Source of the DNA: JBHEBG01 sp046557915
GTDB lineage: Bacteria > Bacteroidota > Bacteroidia > Flavobacteriales > Flavobacteriaceae
Length of the DNA stretch: 64,000 bases
Reading direction: 5' to 3'
NCBI RefSeq assembly: GCF_046557915.1
Contig: NZ_JBHEBG010000003.1
Location: 539,943-603,942 of the forward strand
The stretch's first letter is position 1. Each line of letters opens with the position of its first letter. Below, in pieces: positions 52,301-58,598 of this stretch. The notes under the pieces are model-generated. The model was not told where the DNA came from and did not search any database. It worked only from the letters and a program-made list of their open reading frames with translations. Position numbers and translations under genes: made by a program.

Positions 52301-54665
52301 TACTACCGTAAGGCAGCCAGACAGGCCCATAACAGTACCTTTACAACAAACCGCTGAGGTTACTTGCGCCATACCTGGGTTAGGGGAAATTACGGCTACC
52401 GGTGATGGGGGCTGGGGAAGCTATGAATATCAGTTGATAGCACCAGACGGTACAACCATCCTCCAAGATTTTCCAAGTACAAATAACAACTTTACCGGGT
52501 TGGATGCCGGTCTTTATACGGTTAACATTAGGGATGCTCTCGGATGTCCTACCAGCAATACCATTAATCTAGCCTTGCCAACGGCGATCTTTGCCGATAT
52601 ACGCGTGGTTAATCCATTGCAATGTAATAATGACAATGACGGTTCTATAGAGGTTTTCAATGTTTCTGGCGGACAAGGACCTGGAAACTACCTATATCAA
52701 TTAAATAGAATAACGGAAGGTACAACAAGTGGCTTGCAGACCACTCCAGTATTCACCAATTTATCTGCAGGGGATTATACCATAACTGTATTTGACGGTT
52801 GGAATTGTAGTTATCCTACCGCAGTAATCACGATTGAGGATCCTGAAGTTGTAGTAGCCGAGTTAATTGAGGTCTCACCTCCTGGATGTGGAGATGTAGG
52901 TGTTATGGAACTCACCATTACTAACCCCGAGGTAGGAGTAAGTTACTTCTATAGAAGAGAAGGTACCGCAGATCCCTTCGTGGCTTTTGACGCAACGGAT
53001 CCTTTGGCTACGTCGGTACTGATTACTGAGGATATTACCATAGATCCCGGACCTTTCCAGTATGATGTACAGAACTCCAATGGATGTCCATCTGAGAAAT
53101 CCAACCAAATATCACTAGATCCTGCGGCGCCTTTGGTAATAGCTTTGGATCTTACGAATGCCACGATCAGTTGTGCTGGTGATGCAACAGGGATTATAAG
53201 ATCGGAAGCTTTTGGTGGAATTGGAAGTTATATTTATGTATTGGTAAATAATGATCTAGGTGGGGTTCCTACGGCACCCACAACGGCAGATATAGTGCGA
53301 AGCCCTCAAGCTTCAGGTATTTTTAGGAATTTAGGTCCTGGTACCTATTGGGTGTATGCTCAAAGTGGTGGATGTTCCGCTATATCTACCCCCATTACTA
53401 TTTCAGACCCACCACCTTTGGTACTGGATTATCTAGAGGCAGTACCCGTAAGCTGTAATGGCGATGTGGACGGGCAGATCATTATAGAGGCCAGTGGTGG
53501 TACCGGGGTTATCCGATTTTCCATTTCCGATACCCTAAGTGAGGTTTTTGAGGGTGACGATCCAGCAAACCCCAACAGAAAGACATTTACCGATTTGACC
53601 CCAAGAAGTTATGAAATTATTATTCAGGACGATTTGGGTTGTACTATAACCCAAACGGTAACCATAACCGAACCCGCAGAGTTGGTGGCCGGTGTTGCCG
53701 ATTCCACACCCGAAATATGTCTGGGAGAACAAAACGGAACGGTTACCCTTCAGGTGATGGGAGGAACAGCTCCTTATTTTACAAGTGTTAACTCTTCCGA
53801 TGATGCAGATTTTGCCCAGGATAGCACCTTTTTCTTTGACAACCTAATAGGAGGTGATACCTATGTGATATTTGTGCGAGATTCCAGAGGTTGTGAAACC
53901 AACGTAATTGTACCTGTGGGTATAGGAGTGGAACTTATTCCCGAACCTATTGTTACTTATGGTTGCGATGGTATTTTCCCAAATAGCACGGTTCTTATAG
54001 AAATGCAAGATCCTACCCAAATACCACAATTGTTGTTTGCGTTAGACCCTGTGGATCCGACGGATGCAATATCTGCCTTGGCTACAACCGAACGTACGTG
54101 GGGCGATTTAACCCCTGGTGACCATACGGCGTACGTGTATCACGAGAATGGCTGTGTTGCTTCCACCGTGTTTACAGTAGATGCTTATGAACCCTTAACA
54201 TTAACGGCAGAGAAAACAGGTCCTAATGAGATAACAGCTATGGCTCAAGGAGGCTTCGGAGGATATGAATATTTCTTCCAGGGAGAATCAACCGGTGATG
54301 TAAATGTGTTTACACTCAATCAAGATGCCAGTATAACCATTATGGTAATAGACCAAAATGGTTGTGTCGCCTCTATAACCATGCCCTTTAATTTTACGGG
54401 AATGCTAGAAATACCAAATTTCTTTACCCCCGATGGTGATAACAACAATGATGTTTGGTATCCGGAGAACAGAGATTTCTTTCCAAATATTGAAGTAAAG
54501 ATCTACGATAGATACGGTAGGGTTGTGGCCGAGCTAAACCAGGTATCTGCTTGGGATGGTACTTATGATGGAAGGGAAGTTCCAACAGGAGATTATTGGT
54601 ATGTAGTAAACGCCAATGATGAATCCAAACAGCAATACGTTGGCCATTTTACACTTTATCGTTAA
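46305..54665 (+). CDS. Giant SprB-repeat surface protein with T9SS type B sorting domain
   Basis: Predicted cell-surface protein of 2786 residues. Signal peptide LLYAVLLIAISIVSTSAIA (about 9-27), then a unique N-terminal region to about 190 containing ICPNDGSTVAKFFLCGTSD. From about 195 to 2690 I count some 28-29 divergent SprB-type repeats of 75-100 residues; each starts with a Cys segment (for example CNGANDGNISVE), has a GGTGPYxYS-like strand and ends FxxLxPGTYxxxVxDxxGC. The C-terminal 90 residues hold FFTPDGDNNNDVW, VKIYDRYGRVV and the final WDGTYDGREVPTGDYW segment, the gliding-motility-associated (type B) T9SS domain. SprB-like proteins act as mobile adhesins in gliding or in attachment. 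No PorP/SprF-type partner gene is adjacent. A strong terminator follows. Confidence 0.93.
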   Translation: MLPKKTRHLLYAVLLIAISIVSTSAIANTEVYELISEVTAAIGDTTSKADGLTNTEHTLKSSSVSNVKKTDRSGAFSAPMFMTIIQGADEEVICPNDGSTVAKFFLCGTSDVRTISLSQSGGSYQWQQLDGSCASSVLDDCANTDTSCYNTVGTGATYNLSSAGEFRVRVGSGQFFYFKSSLNPLNPQLIHEDIECGNPGRVEITNVPAGYEYSLNNSAGPYQDDPYFDISTPGSYMVWVRLKNVSASACLFPSNSVNVLDLNMSVSVVANDILCSGELGSIDVTVSGVPGFYTYRLIKSGVTVDTFGPDAASNYSFLNVSPGTYSIRVETNNCSELVTLDNLGVPINIGNGISPLAVSATASDSFGCGATSVDVTIDTSGGTGPYRYSLNGGATFSTTYDPTTTFTVSTSGTYPILVEDANGCTKDASVDVLDIPPPVFNIIPEDANCGGANDGRITVDVTSGNGYNLEFSIDNGTSFQTSNIFNDLAPTTYDVVVRYQQGAFVCSTAPINVAIGTPSLITATAIEDSAPSCANETGGQITISGTSGGVGPYEFNIGAGFGATNVFTNLGVGTYIPQIRDANDCVESLPPIVFNALDKPTDLDFTVSSIDCVTSTASVTLAVTDGTAPYTYEIIAPAGSAINNAGNPVFTGLGLGTYTFRVTDNVGCSYDENFAITDISSIGATAQQTQVVRCVGESNGEGRFLVDGFDTTYSYQIDAGPVFTGETNGIIPLTNLAAGSYTISVTDEGTNCTDTATLVIQEPSVAFAIDNLAVTPMSCQNGNIGSVTINTVGGWGGNRYSLTQPDGSPRGPKNGNTFSGLSLDGLYQVSVTDTNGCTITDSFTLTVLESPVLALDAATDYCYDNVDAATIVVNATLGALPYQYRVNGGPLGASNSFGGLTPGTYNVEVVDANDCRDNVSVTIAPEITATAMITRELNCGVLPAQIRVDISNGYPSGGNYDIYEVSINGAPYTTDSNNITGNSFVYDIPNDGSILTPTTFQFEVYDSRGCVAQTNEVTISPPETIAGTALGTDTVCGDLNSGTVTVTADTTQGVPPYEYSNDGGATFGTQNVFSGYAPGTYTDFMVRDSRQCISPLLSATIAASVPVDATIAVTDAVCSAGAVLGTIDVTNVTNGTPDFTYTLLDISGAVIGTVGPTAATTASFPNVPTGVYTVVTTDAAGCEDRDTVTVDQNTIDLVPVATTTPPDCTTAFTYIVDIIGGTPPYQIGLVGGPLGPPNVDVNTHDFTGQIAFGITYFVEVVDALGCRYIERIDPIGGPDPVAIVATGTTASCSPAGTGEITFTVSGISSNPGDFTVTLIDTDTGAIIGAPMVFTNEPIPYNGSFTGLPAGNYQILVQDNNTSCSGSDLVTIIEDIPTLVVDNNQLANCFVGALVTVRGNGGTGPYGFAYVPSGDPAPTVFTTETTYEIAGPYPATYDFYVEDANGCINSTPVTVDTDPGVPPPTVDVINQCTAVANYTINVTGPLSTGSGLPNETFEYDIGGGFQSSPNFTVPNPGDYTIVVRNGYGCPNTVVARVFDFFAITASATSEPTCNAGDGTITINTTGGSGNFQFDLDDGTNPIVTQVNNPIFTNLFPGNYSILVTDLDSNTAPLCTDVATVDVTIVDSPVITATPKNDITCNGANDGNISVELQPGSDTDTPLTYTLYIGASTTPFRGPQATAIFDNLGPGTYQVGVESNRGCTDRSGDVTIIEPSVLQIATANTVFTCDPSNNRFNTATITVFTDTNGDGTGANTGTAPYTYSMNDGTPAFDGTNFQVSNTFEIIDNGATQNIIITARDQNGCEITDTVVLNPPNDLTFSFNVNSITCAADGISVNPGTIDIIINEGAGNYDVEILPLGTEPARNSGGTDRVTWDISTPGDYIFAVTDIGNGGCTYLTPVVNMPEYNNIEALIAEVSPVTCFNGNDGEISITINNYTGRYNYEVFSRDNTGVETTTGVSGSFDTTAPINTPEIIGGLPAGNLVVRVEAISTPFCDVVSNVTTVRQPDRPITVPLQQTAEVTCAIPGLGEITATGDGGWGSYEYQLIAPDGTTILQDFPSTNNNFTGLDAGLYTVNIRDALGCPTSNTINLALPTAIFADIRVVNPLQCNNDNDGSIEVFNVSGGQGPGNYLYQLNRITEGTTSGLQTTPVFTNLSAGDYTITVFDGWNCSYPTAVITIEDPEVVVAELIEVSPPGCGDVGVMELTITNPEVGVSYFYRREGTADPFVAFDATDPLATSVLITEDITIDPGPFQYDVQNSNGCPSEKSNQISLDPAAPLVIALDLTNATISCAGDATGIIRSEAFGGIGSYIYVLVNNDLGGVPTAPTTADIVRSPQASGIFRNLGPGTYWVYAQSGGCSAISTPITISDPPPLVLDYLEAVPVSCNGDVDGQIIIEASGGTGVIRFSISDTLSEVFEGDDPANPNRKTFTDLTPRSYEIIIQDDLGCTITQTVTITEPAELVAGVADSTPEICLGEQNGTVTLQVMGGTAPYFTSVNSSDDADFAQDSTFFFDNLIGGDTYVIFVRDSRGCETNVIVPVGIGVELIPEPIVTYGCDGIFPNSTVLIEMQDPTQIPQLLFALDPVDPTDAISALATTERTWGDLTPGDHTAYVYHENGCVASTVFTVDAYEPLTLTAEKTGPNEITAMAQGGFGGYEYFFQGESTGDVNVFTLNQDASITIMVIDQNGCVASITMPFNFTGMLEIPNFFTPDGDNNNDVWYPENRDFFPNIEVKIYDRYGRVVAELNQVSAWDGTYDGREVPTGDYWYVVNANDESKQQYVGHFTLYR

Positions 54666-54696
54666 CCAATCTACATGACTAAAATACTTTAAAAAT

Positions 54697-54728
54697 ATAA
54701 GGGCGCTGAGGTTTTCAGCGCCCTTTTC
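54697..54728 (+). terminator. Terminator of the giant surface-protein gene
   Basis: AAGGGCGCTGA (54699-54709) pairs with TCAGCGCCCTT (54715-54725) with a 5-base loop and ends in TTTT, 34 bases after the stop codon. This is among the clearest hairpins in the window and indicates a single-gene transcript. Confidence 0.85.
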
Positions 54729-54768
54729 ATTTATATAGGATATGATGCTTTTTTTAGAAGTATTGTAC

Positions 54769-54776
54769 TATATTTG
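54769..54776 (+). promoter_or_regulatory. -7 box (TATATTTG) upstream of tRNA-Pro
   Basis: TATATTTG fits TAnnTTTG and is 65 bases before the tRNA, with only a T-rich stretch at the -33 position. It lies beyond the preceding terminator, so the tRNA needs its own promoter. Confidence 0.45.
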
Positions 54777-54841
54777 CAATCCTAAAATCGAATGATGCCT
54801 ATAGCGCCCCATTCGGTTTTATATATTGATAGCCATACTAT

Positions 54842-54919
54842 CGGGGTGTAGCGTAGCCCGGTTATCGCGCCGCGTTTGGGACGCGGAGGTCGCAGGTTCG
54901 AATCCTGCCACCCCGACCA
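54842..54919 (+). tRNA. tRNA-Pro (anticodon TGG)
   Basis: The acceptor stem CGGGGTG (54842-54848) pairs with CACCCCG (54909-54915), followed by A and an encoded CCA. The anticodon arm is CCGCG TTTGGGA CGCGG, giving TGG in a 7-base loop. The T arm GCAGG TTCGAAT CCTGC is canonical. The gene end is followed directly by its own terminator; beyond it the accessory region begins. Confidence 0.96.
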
Positions 54920-54921
54920 AG

Positions 54922-54960
54922 AAAATCCGATTATGAAAATGGTCGGATTTTTTGTTTTTT
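54922..54960 (+). terminator. Terminator after tRNA-Pro
   Basis: AAAATCCGA (54922-54930) pairs with TCGGATTTT (54943-54951) over a 12-base loop, followed by a long T-rich run. The 177 bases after it (54961-55137) show no gene or repeat. Confidence 0.75.
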
Positions 54961-55137
54961 CTATTTTTGTTCGAAAGCAAAACCCCAAAGATTTTGCGAC
55001 ATATTAAATATACAGAGAGACCTTGGCGTATTTACCACAAGTCCGTATTAATTATAGCCATCTTAAGTTTGTTTCTGATTATTTTACTTGTATAAATCAG
55101 AAAGAACAAAAGAGAGGAATATGTTGGGATGCGTTTT

Positions 55138-56262
55138 TTATCTAAACAAATTAAGATATTCATCAAACCAATATTGTTTTCCCCTTTTTGCTCCTGTAAT
55201 TTCTTTTAGAATCCCGAGTTTCTCAAGTTCATTCACCAGTTTATATGCCGAGGGGAGAGAAAGTTCAGTTAAGTCAGCTACTTTTTGAACATTTATTAAA
55301 GGTCTTAAATAAAGTTGACTAACAACCGCTCGTGCGTTACTGGTTCGAGCACCTAATCCTTGAATTTTGAAATCAACTTCCTTTTGAAGTTTCATAATAT
55401 TATCGAATGTTTCAATACTTTCTTTCGCGGTTTCAATGATTCCTACAAGGAAAAATTTGAACCATTGTTTAATATCATTCGATGTTCTAACCTTCATTAA
55501 GTTGTCATAATATAATTGTCTATTTCTTTCAAGAAAATCTGATAAGTAAAGAATTGGTTTTTTCAATATTTCTTTCTCAACTAAGTAAAGAGTTATTAAA
55601 AGTCGACCAACCCTACCATTACCATCTAAAAATGGGTGAATCGTTTCAAATTGATAATGTATAAGAGCTACTTTTAGTAAATGAGGTAACAAAATTTCCT
55701 CATTATGAGAGAATTTTTCGAGGTCTCCCATTAAACGAGGAACGTCTTTATGAGGAGGTGGAATGAATGTGGCATCAGAAATTGAAGCACCTCCAATCCA
55801 ATTCTGACTTGTTCTAAACTGACCCGGTATTTTGTGTTTTCCGCGTACTCCTTTAAGCAGAACTTTATGAGCCATTTTGATTAGTCTTGATGATAAAGGT
55901 AATTCGTCCAGAGATTTAATAGTTGAATTTAAGGCATCTATGTAATTTTGAACTTCTTCCCAGTCATCTCGTTGCTCTTCTGCGATTTCTTCTTTGTCTT
56001 GTAATGCCTCTTCTATATTCGTTTTGGTCCCTTCAATTTTACTTGATTTTGTAGCCTCTTTTAAAACATGCATTGAAATAAATAAATCAATGTTCGGGGT
56101 ATGTTCAGAGTACATATCAAGTCGTCCAAGCTGTCTGTCAGCTTGACTTAAAAGCTCAATGACTTCCATGTCATCAAGTATCCAGTCTCGATTTATCTCT
56201 AGAGGAATGAAACTTTTGAAGGTTCCTTGATTGACGTAGTTACCTGCTTTAAAGTTTTTCAC
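55138..56262 (-). CDS. Fic domain protein with winged-helix C-terminus
   Basis: Protein of 374 residues with a GTG start at 56262. The family adds AMP (or other nucleotides) to target hydroxyls. The N-terminal region (about 20-110) contains SSKIEGTKTNIEEAL near 73-87, matching the (S/T)xxxE(G/N) inhibitory helix of class II Fic enzymes. The Fic core has the complete motif HPFLDGNGRVGRLL near 210-223 and a flap with the WIGGASISDATFIPPP segment near 151. A C-terminal winged helix (VQKVADLTELSLPSAYKLVN, about 325-344) may bind DNA. It is more AT-rich than neighbours, lies beside a tRNA and has no toxin-antitoxin partner gene. Probably acquired; target unknown. Confidence 0.93.
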   Translation of the reverse strand: MKNFKAGNYVNQGTFKSFIPLEINRDWILDDMEVIELLSQADRQLGRLDMYSEHTPNIDLFISMHVLKEATKSSKIEGTKTNIEEALQDKEEIAEEQRDDWEEVQNYIDALNSTIKSLDELPLSSRLIKMAHKVLLKGVRGKHKIPGQFRTSQNWIGGASISDATFIPPPHKDVPRLMGDLEKFSHNEEILLPHLLKVALIHYQFETIHPFLDGNGRVGRLLITLYLVEKEILKKPILYLSDFLERNRQLYYDNLMKVRTSNDIKQWFKFFLVGIIETAKESIETFDNIMKLQKEVDFKIQGLGARTSNARAVVSQLYLRPLINVQKVADLTELSLPSAYKLVNELEKLGILKEITGAKRGKQYWFDEYLNLFR

Positions 56263-56666
56263 TGTATTTTAATTTATTTTGAATCTAATTTAAGAAAAAA
56301 ATAGAAAACTTAAATAAGAAGAAGAGTTATTTAATTATAAAGATACAATTCTTTAATAAAGAGGATTGGTTTTTAAATACAACACAACGGTCACGGCTAT
56401 GATTTCTTTGAGGAATTTCACGCATTGAATGTTCTGCCTAAAACCAACCTTAGCTTAAAAGTAAGGATTTCCGTTTAGGAAATTCTACCACAATGAATTA
56501 TAGCCCGTGTTAGTCATAGTTTTTTAAAGCAAAGTCCACTAAAAGACTGTTGTAATCAAAAATATTATCATTAAATAAGCAAGTCCACGCGTTTTTTTAA
56601 CTCCAAAATTTTCATGATTTTAAACTAATTTCATATGAACTCAGACATTTAGAACCTAGGGCTTTA
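56263..56666. other. 404-base stretch without genes, containing an imperfect inverted repeat
   Basis: No open reading frame of note on either strand. AT-rich. At 56392-56404 (CACGGCTATGATT) and 56496-56508 (inverted: AATTATAGCCCGTG) there are imperfect inverted arms about 90 bases apart, with smaller inverted segments inside (AGGAATTTC at 56410 area against GGAAATTCT at 56477 area). This looks like an intergenic repeat unit rather than a gene remnant. Confidence 0.45.
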
Positions 56667-57803
56667 TTATCCTAAAACACTACCCAATTTAAACATGGGC
56701 AAGTACATGGCAATTAATATGATGCCCACGATTGCACCTACTACAACGATGATCATCGGTTCTAGCAACGTAGAAAGTAATTTTGACTTTTGCTGAACTT
56801 CAATATTGTATTGTTCGTTCAATCTTTCAAAAACAAACTCGGTTTGATTTGTTTCCTCCGCAACCTTGACCAAAGAAACCATGCGGTTGTCAAAAATCTT
56901 GTTTTGACTTAGGCTTTTGCTAAGGCTTTGACCTTTTAGAATTCCTTTTTCAACATCTGCCAATGCTTCTTTCAATGGAAAAAAATCAATCATTTGCCTT
57001 ACCAATTCGATGCTATTCAAAACAGGTACCTTAGATGCCGTTAGAAGTGTCACTGCTTGGGTAAACTGGGCCATGTACACGGCCTTTATAAAATTACCGA
57101 TGTACGGAATCTTAAGTTGTAGATACCCTTTTTTCTTCTTGAAGAGCTCATTGTCACCATATATTTTGCGAAGTACAATTAGGCCAATTATGAACAGTAT
57201 TACATAATAACCATAATTTTTGATGAAGTCCGAGGCAGCAATAATGAATTCGGTTATGCCTGGCAATTCCACATTGTTCTGCTTAAAAATATCTTGAAAC
57301 ATTGGTACCACCAGACGCAACATGAAGACAACAACCAGGATGGCCGTTATTAATATGATAATTGGGTAGGTCAATGCATTCAACAGATTTCTTCTTTGCT
57401 CATTTTTACGGCCAAAAAACTTGCCTAACTCCTTGGCAATTTTGGCGGTAGTACCCGTTTCTTCACCTATTTTTAAGGAATGGTACTCATACTCGCTAAA
57501 TTCTTTGTTGGCACGTATCACCTCTGAAAACGCTTTTCCGGATACTAAGGCGTTTACCATTTCGGAATAAAAAAACTGTTGCTTTTCCTTCTTTTGATTA
57601 TCGCGTAAAAGACTCAATGCATCTTTCAAATTTATTCCCGCGTGCAACAAAACACTTATTTCGGTATAAAAATTCTCCTTTTTCTTGTTGGAGAAGGAGG
57701 AGGAGAATAGGGTTATTTCTTTTTTGAGAATATCCGTAGCACCCCCTTTATCTATAGAGGTTATGCTCTTTTTCGAAACGGTATTTTCTAATTTAAATCC
57801 CAT
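56667..57803 (-). CDS. Type II secretion/type IV pilus inner-membrane platform protein (GspF/PilC family)
   Basis: Polytopic platform protein of 378 residues. Two GspF domains (about 45-165 and 250-372) with the signature FYTEISVLLHAGINLKDALS near 44-63 and its second copy AQFTQAVTLLTASKVPVLNS near 244. Membrane spans: LTYPIIILITAILVVVFML near 143, YGYYVILFIIGLIVL near 197 and MIIVVVGAIVGIILIAMYL near 347. The start overlaps the pseudopilin gene upstream by one base (TAATG). Its partner ATPase (GspE/PilB) is not in this window. Confidence 0.92.
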   Translation of the reverse strand: MGFKLENTVSKKSITSIDKGGATDILKKEITLFSSSFSNKKKENFYTEISVLLHAGINLKDALSLLRDNQKKEKQQFFYSEMVNALVSGKAFSEVIRANKEFSEYEYHSLKIGEETGTTAKIAKELGKFFGRKNEQRRNLLNALTYPIIILITAILVVVFMLRLVVPMFQDIFKQNNVELPGITEFIIAASDFIKNYGYYVILFIIGLIVLRKIYGDNELFKKKKGYLQLKIPYIGNFIKAVYMAQFTQAVTLLTASKVPVLNSIELVRQMIDFFPLKEALADVEKGILKGQSLSKSLSQNKIFDNRMVSLVKVAEETNQTEFVFERLNEQYNIEVQQKSKLLSTLLEPMIIVVVGAIVGIILIAMYLPMFKLGSVLG

Positions 57804-58270
57804 TAATACATATATTCTGAAGCAGGGTTTTCATTATAAATAAACACCGCCTTACTACTGTTTTTTTGTCCTGCCGTTAGTTTTATTGCATCTATAGGGC
57901 CATTTGATACTTCTTTTCCGTCAAAATAAAATAATGGGCTAACTAGCTTCAAACTAAATGTATCCTGCTTACAAATAACCCATTCTTCTTCAAAGTGATA
58001 GTTGGTGTTTTCAATTTCATTTGATAAGCTAAGCACCTGGGTATTACTATTAAAGCTAATGTTGGGATAGGTTTGGAAGTCTATCCATAACGACTGTCGT
58101 AGAAGATTCAATTCCGTATTGCCCTCGTAGTTTTCAGACATACTTTCCATCTGCTTTTGTACCAAATTCAATACGGAGAAAGCAAGACCCACCACAACAA
58201 TCGTAATCATAAGTACCACAATCATCTCGCTTAGCGTAAAAGATTTTATTTTATGGTTAATTCTTTTCAT
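57803..58270 (-). CDS. Pseudopilin-like protein with type IV prepilin N-terminus
   Basis: Protein of 155 residues. A basic leader KRINHKIKS precedes FTLSEMIVVLMITIVVVGLA (about 11-30). The usual E at +5 is present and S replaces G before F, an acceptable prepilin peptidase site. The remainder (NTELNLLRQSLWIDFQTYPN, VLSLSNEIENTNYHFEEEWV) resembles minor pseudopilins of the GspJ/PilW type. It overlaps the preceding gene by 14 bases and gspF by one. Confidence 0.8.
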   Translation of the reverse strand: MKRINHKIKSFTLSEMIVVLMITIVVVGLAFSVLNLVQKQMESMSENYEGNTELNLLRQSLWIDFQTYPNISFNSNTQVLSLSNEIENTNYHFEEEWVICKQDTFSLKLVSPLFYFDGKEVSNGPIDAIKLTAGQKNSSKAVFIYNENPASEYMY

Positions 58271-58598
58271 CTAGTACCATAGCGGTTTTTAATTCCTTTT
58301 TGGTTTTGGTATGAATAGCTTCTATTCTTGGTAATTCTCCATTCGGCATATTTTCGAGTTCAAAACTGATTTCCCAGTCATTAAAGGTTTCGAAATAGGG
58401 TAAGGCAATAAAACCATTCTGATATTGATATTCCAATTCATTGATTCGAGCCGATACGTTTTGGATATTATTCTTTATAGAAGATGCGAAAACGGAATTC
58501 AAGATCATGCTGGCCATTAAGAACAGTATAATGATCAAAACCGTGGCAACCATGGTTTCCATTAGGGTAGAGGCCCTTATTTTTCTCAGTACAACCAT
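58257..58598 (-). CDS. Small prepilin-like protein (GspI/PilV-like)
   Basis: Protein of 113 residues with a prepilin-like start: VVLRKIRAS then TLMETMVATVLIIILFLMAS (about 10-29), where A-S-T-L-M-E places Glu at the conserved +5 from the cleavage site. The short rest (ISARINELEYQYQNGFIALP, WEISFELENMP) suits a minor pseudopilin. It overlaps both neighbours, so it belongs to the same transcript. Confidence 0.75.
   Translation of the reverse strand: MVVLRKIRASTLMETMVATVLIIILFLMASMILNSVFASSIKNNIQNVSARINELEYQYQNGFIALPYFETFNDWEISFELENMPNGELPRIEAIHTKTKKELKTAMVLDEKN

Noticed and set aside
46905..54370. Possible DNA-level tandem repeat or CRISPR-like array
   Set aside because: The periodicity is at protein level only; nucleotide repeats are divergent, with no identical repeat units or spacers.
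46305..54665. Several long antisense frames inside the giant surface-protein gene
   Set aside because: They have odd composition (poly Ser/Ile/Val or Asn/Gly-rich shadows), no start context and lie opposite a clearly coding repeat protein; they are shadows of the sense codons.
54842..54962. Integration site with a duplicated tRNA-Pro 3' end (genomic island boundary)
   Set aside because: The 3' end of the tRNA (TTCGAATCCTGCCACC) does not recur anywhere I could see to the right edge, and no integrase is present. A distal copy beyond the window cannot be excluded.
56384..56513. Integron attC-like site
   Set aside because: The core sites do not match RYYYAAC and GTTRRRY, and no integron integrase is seen.
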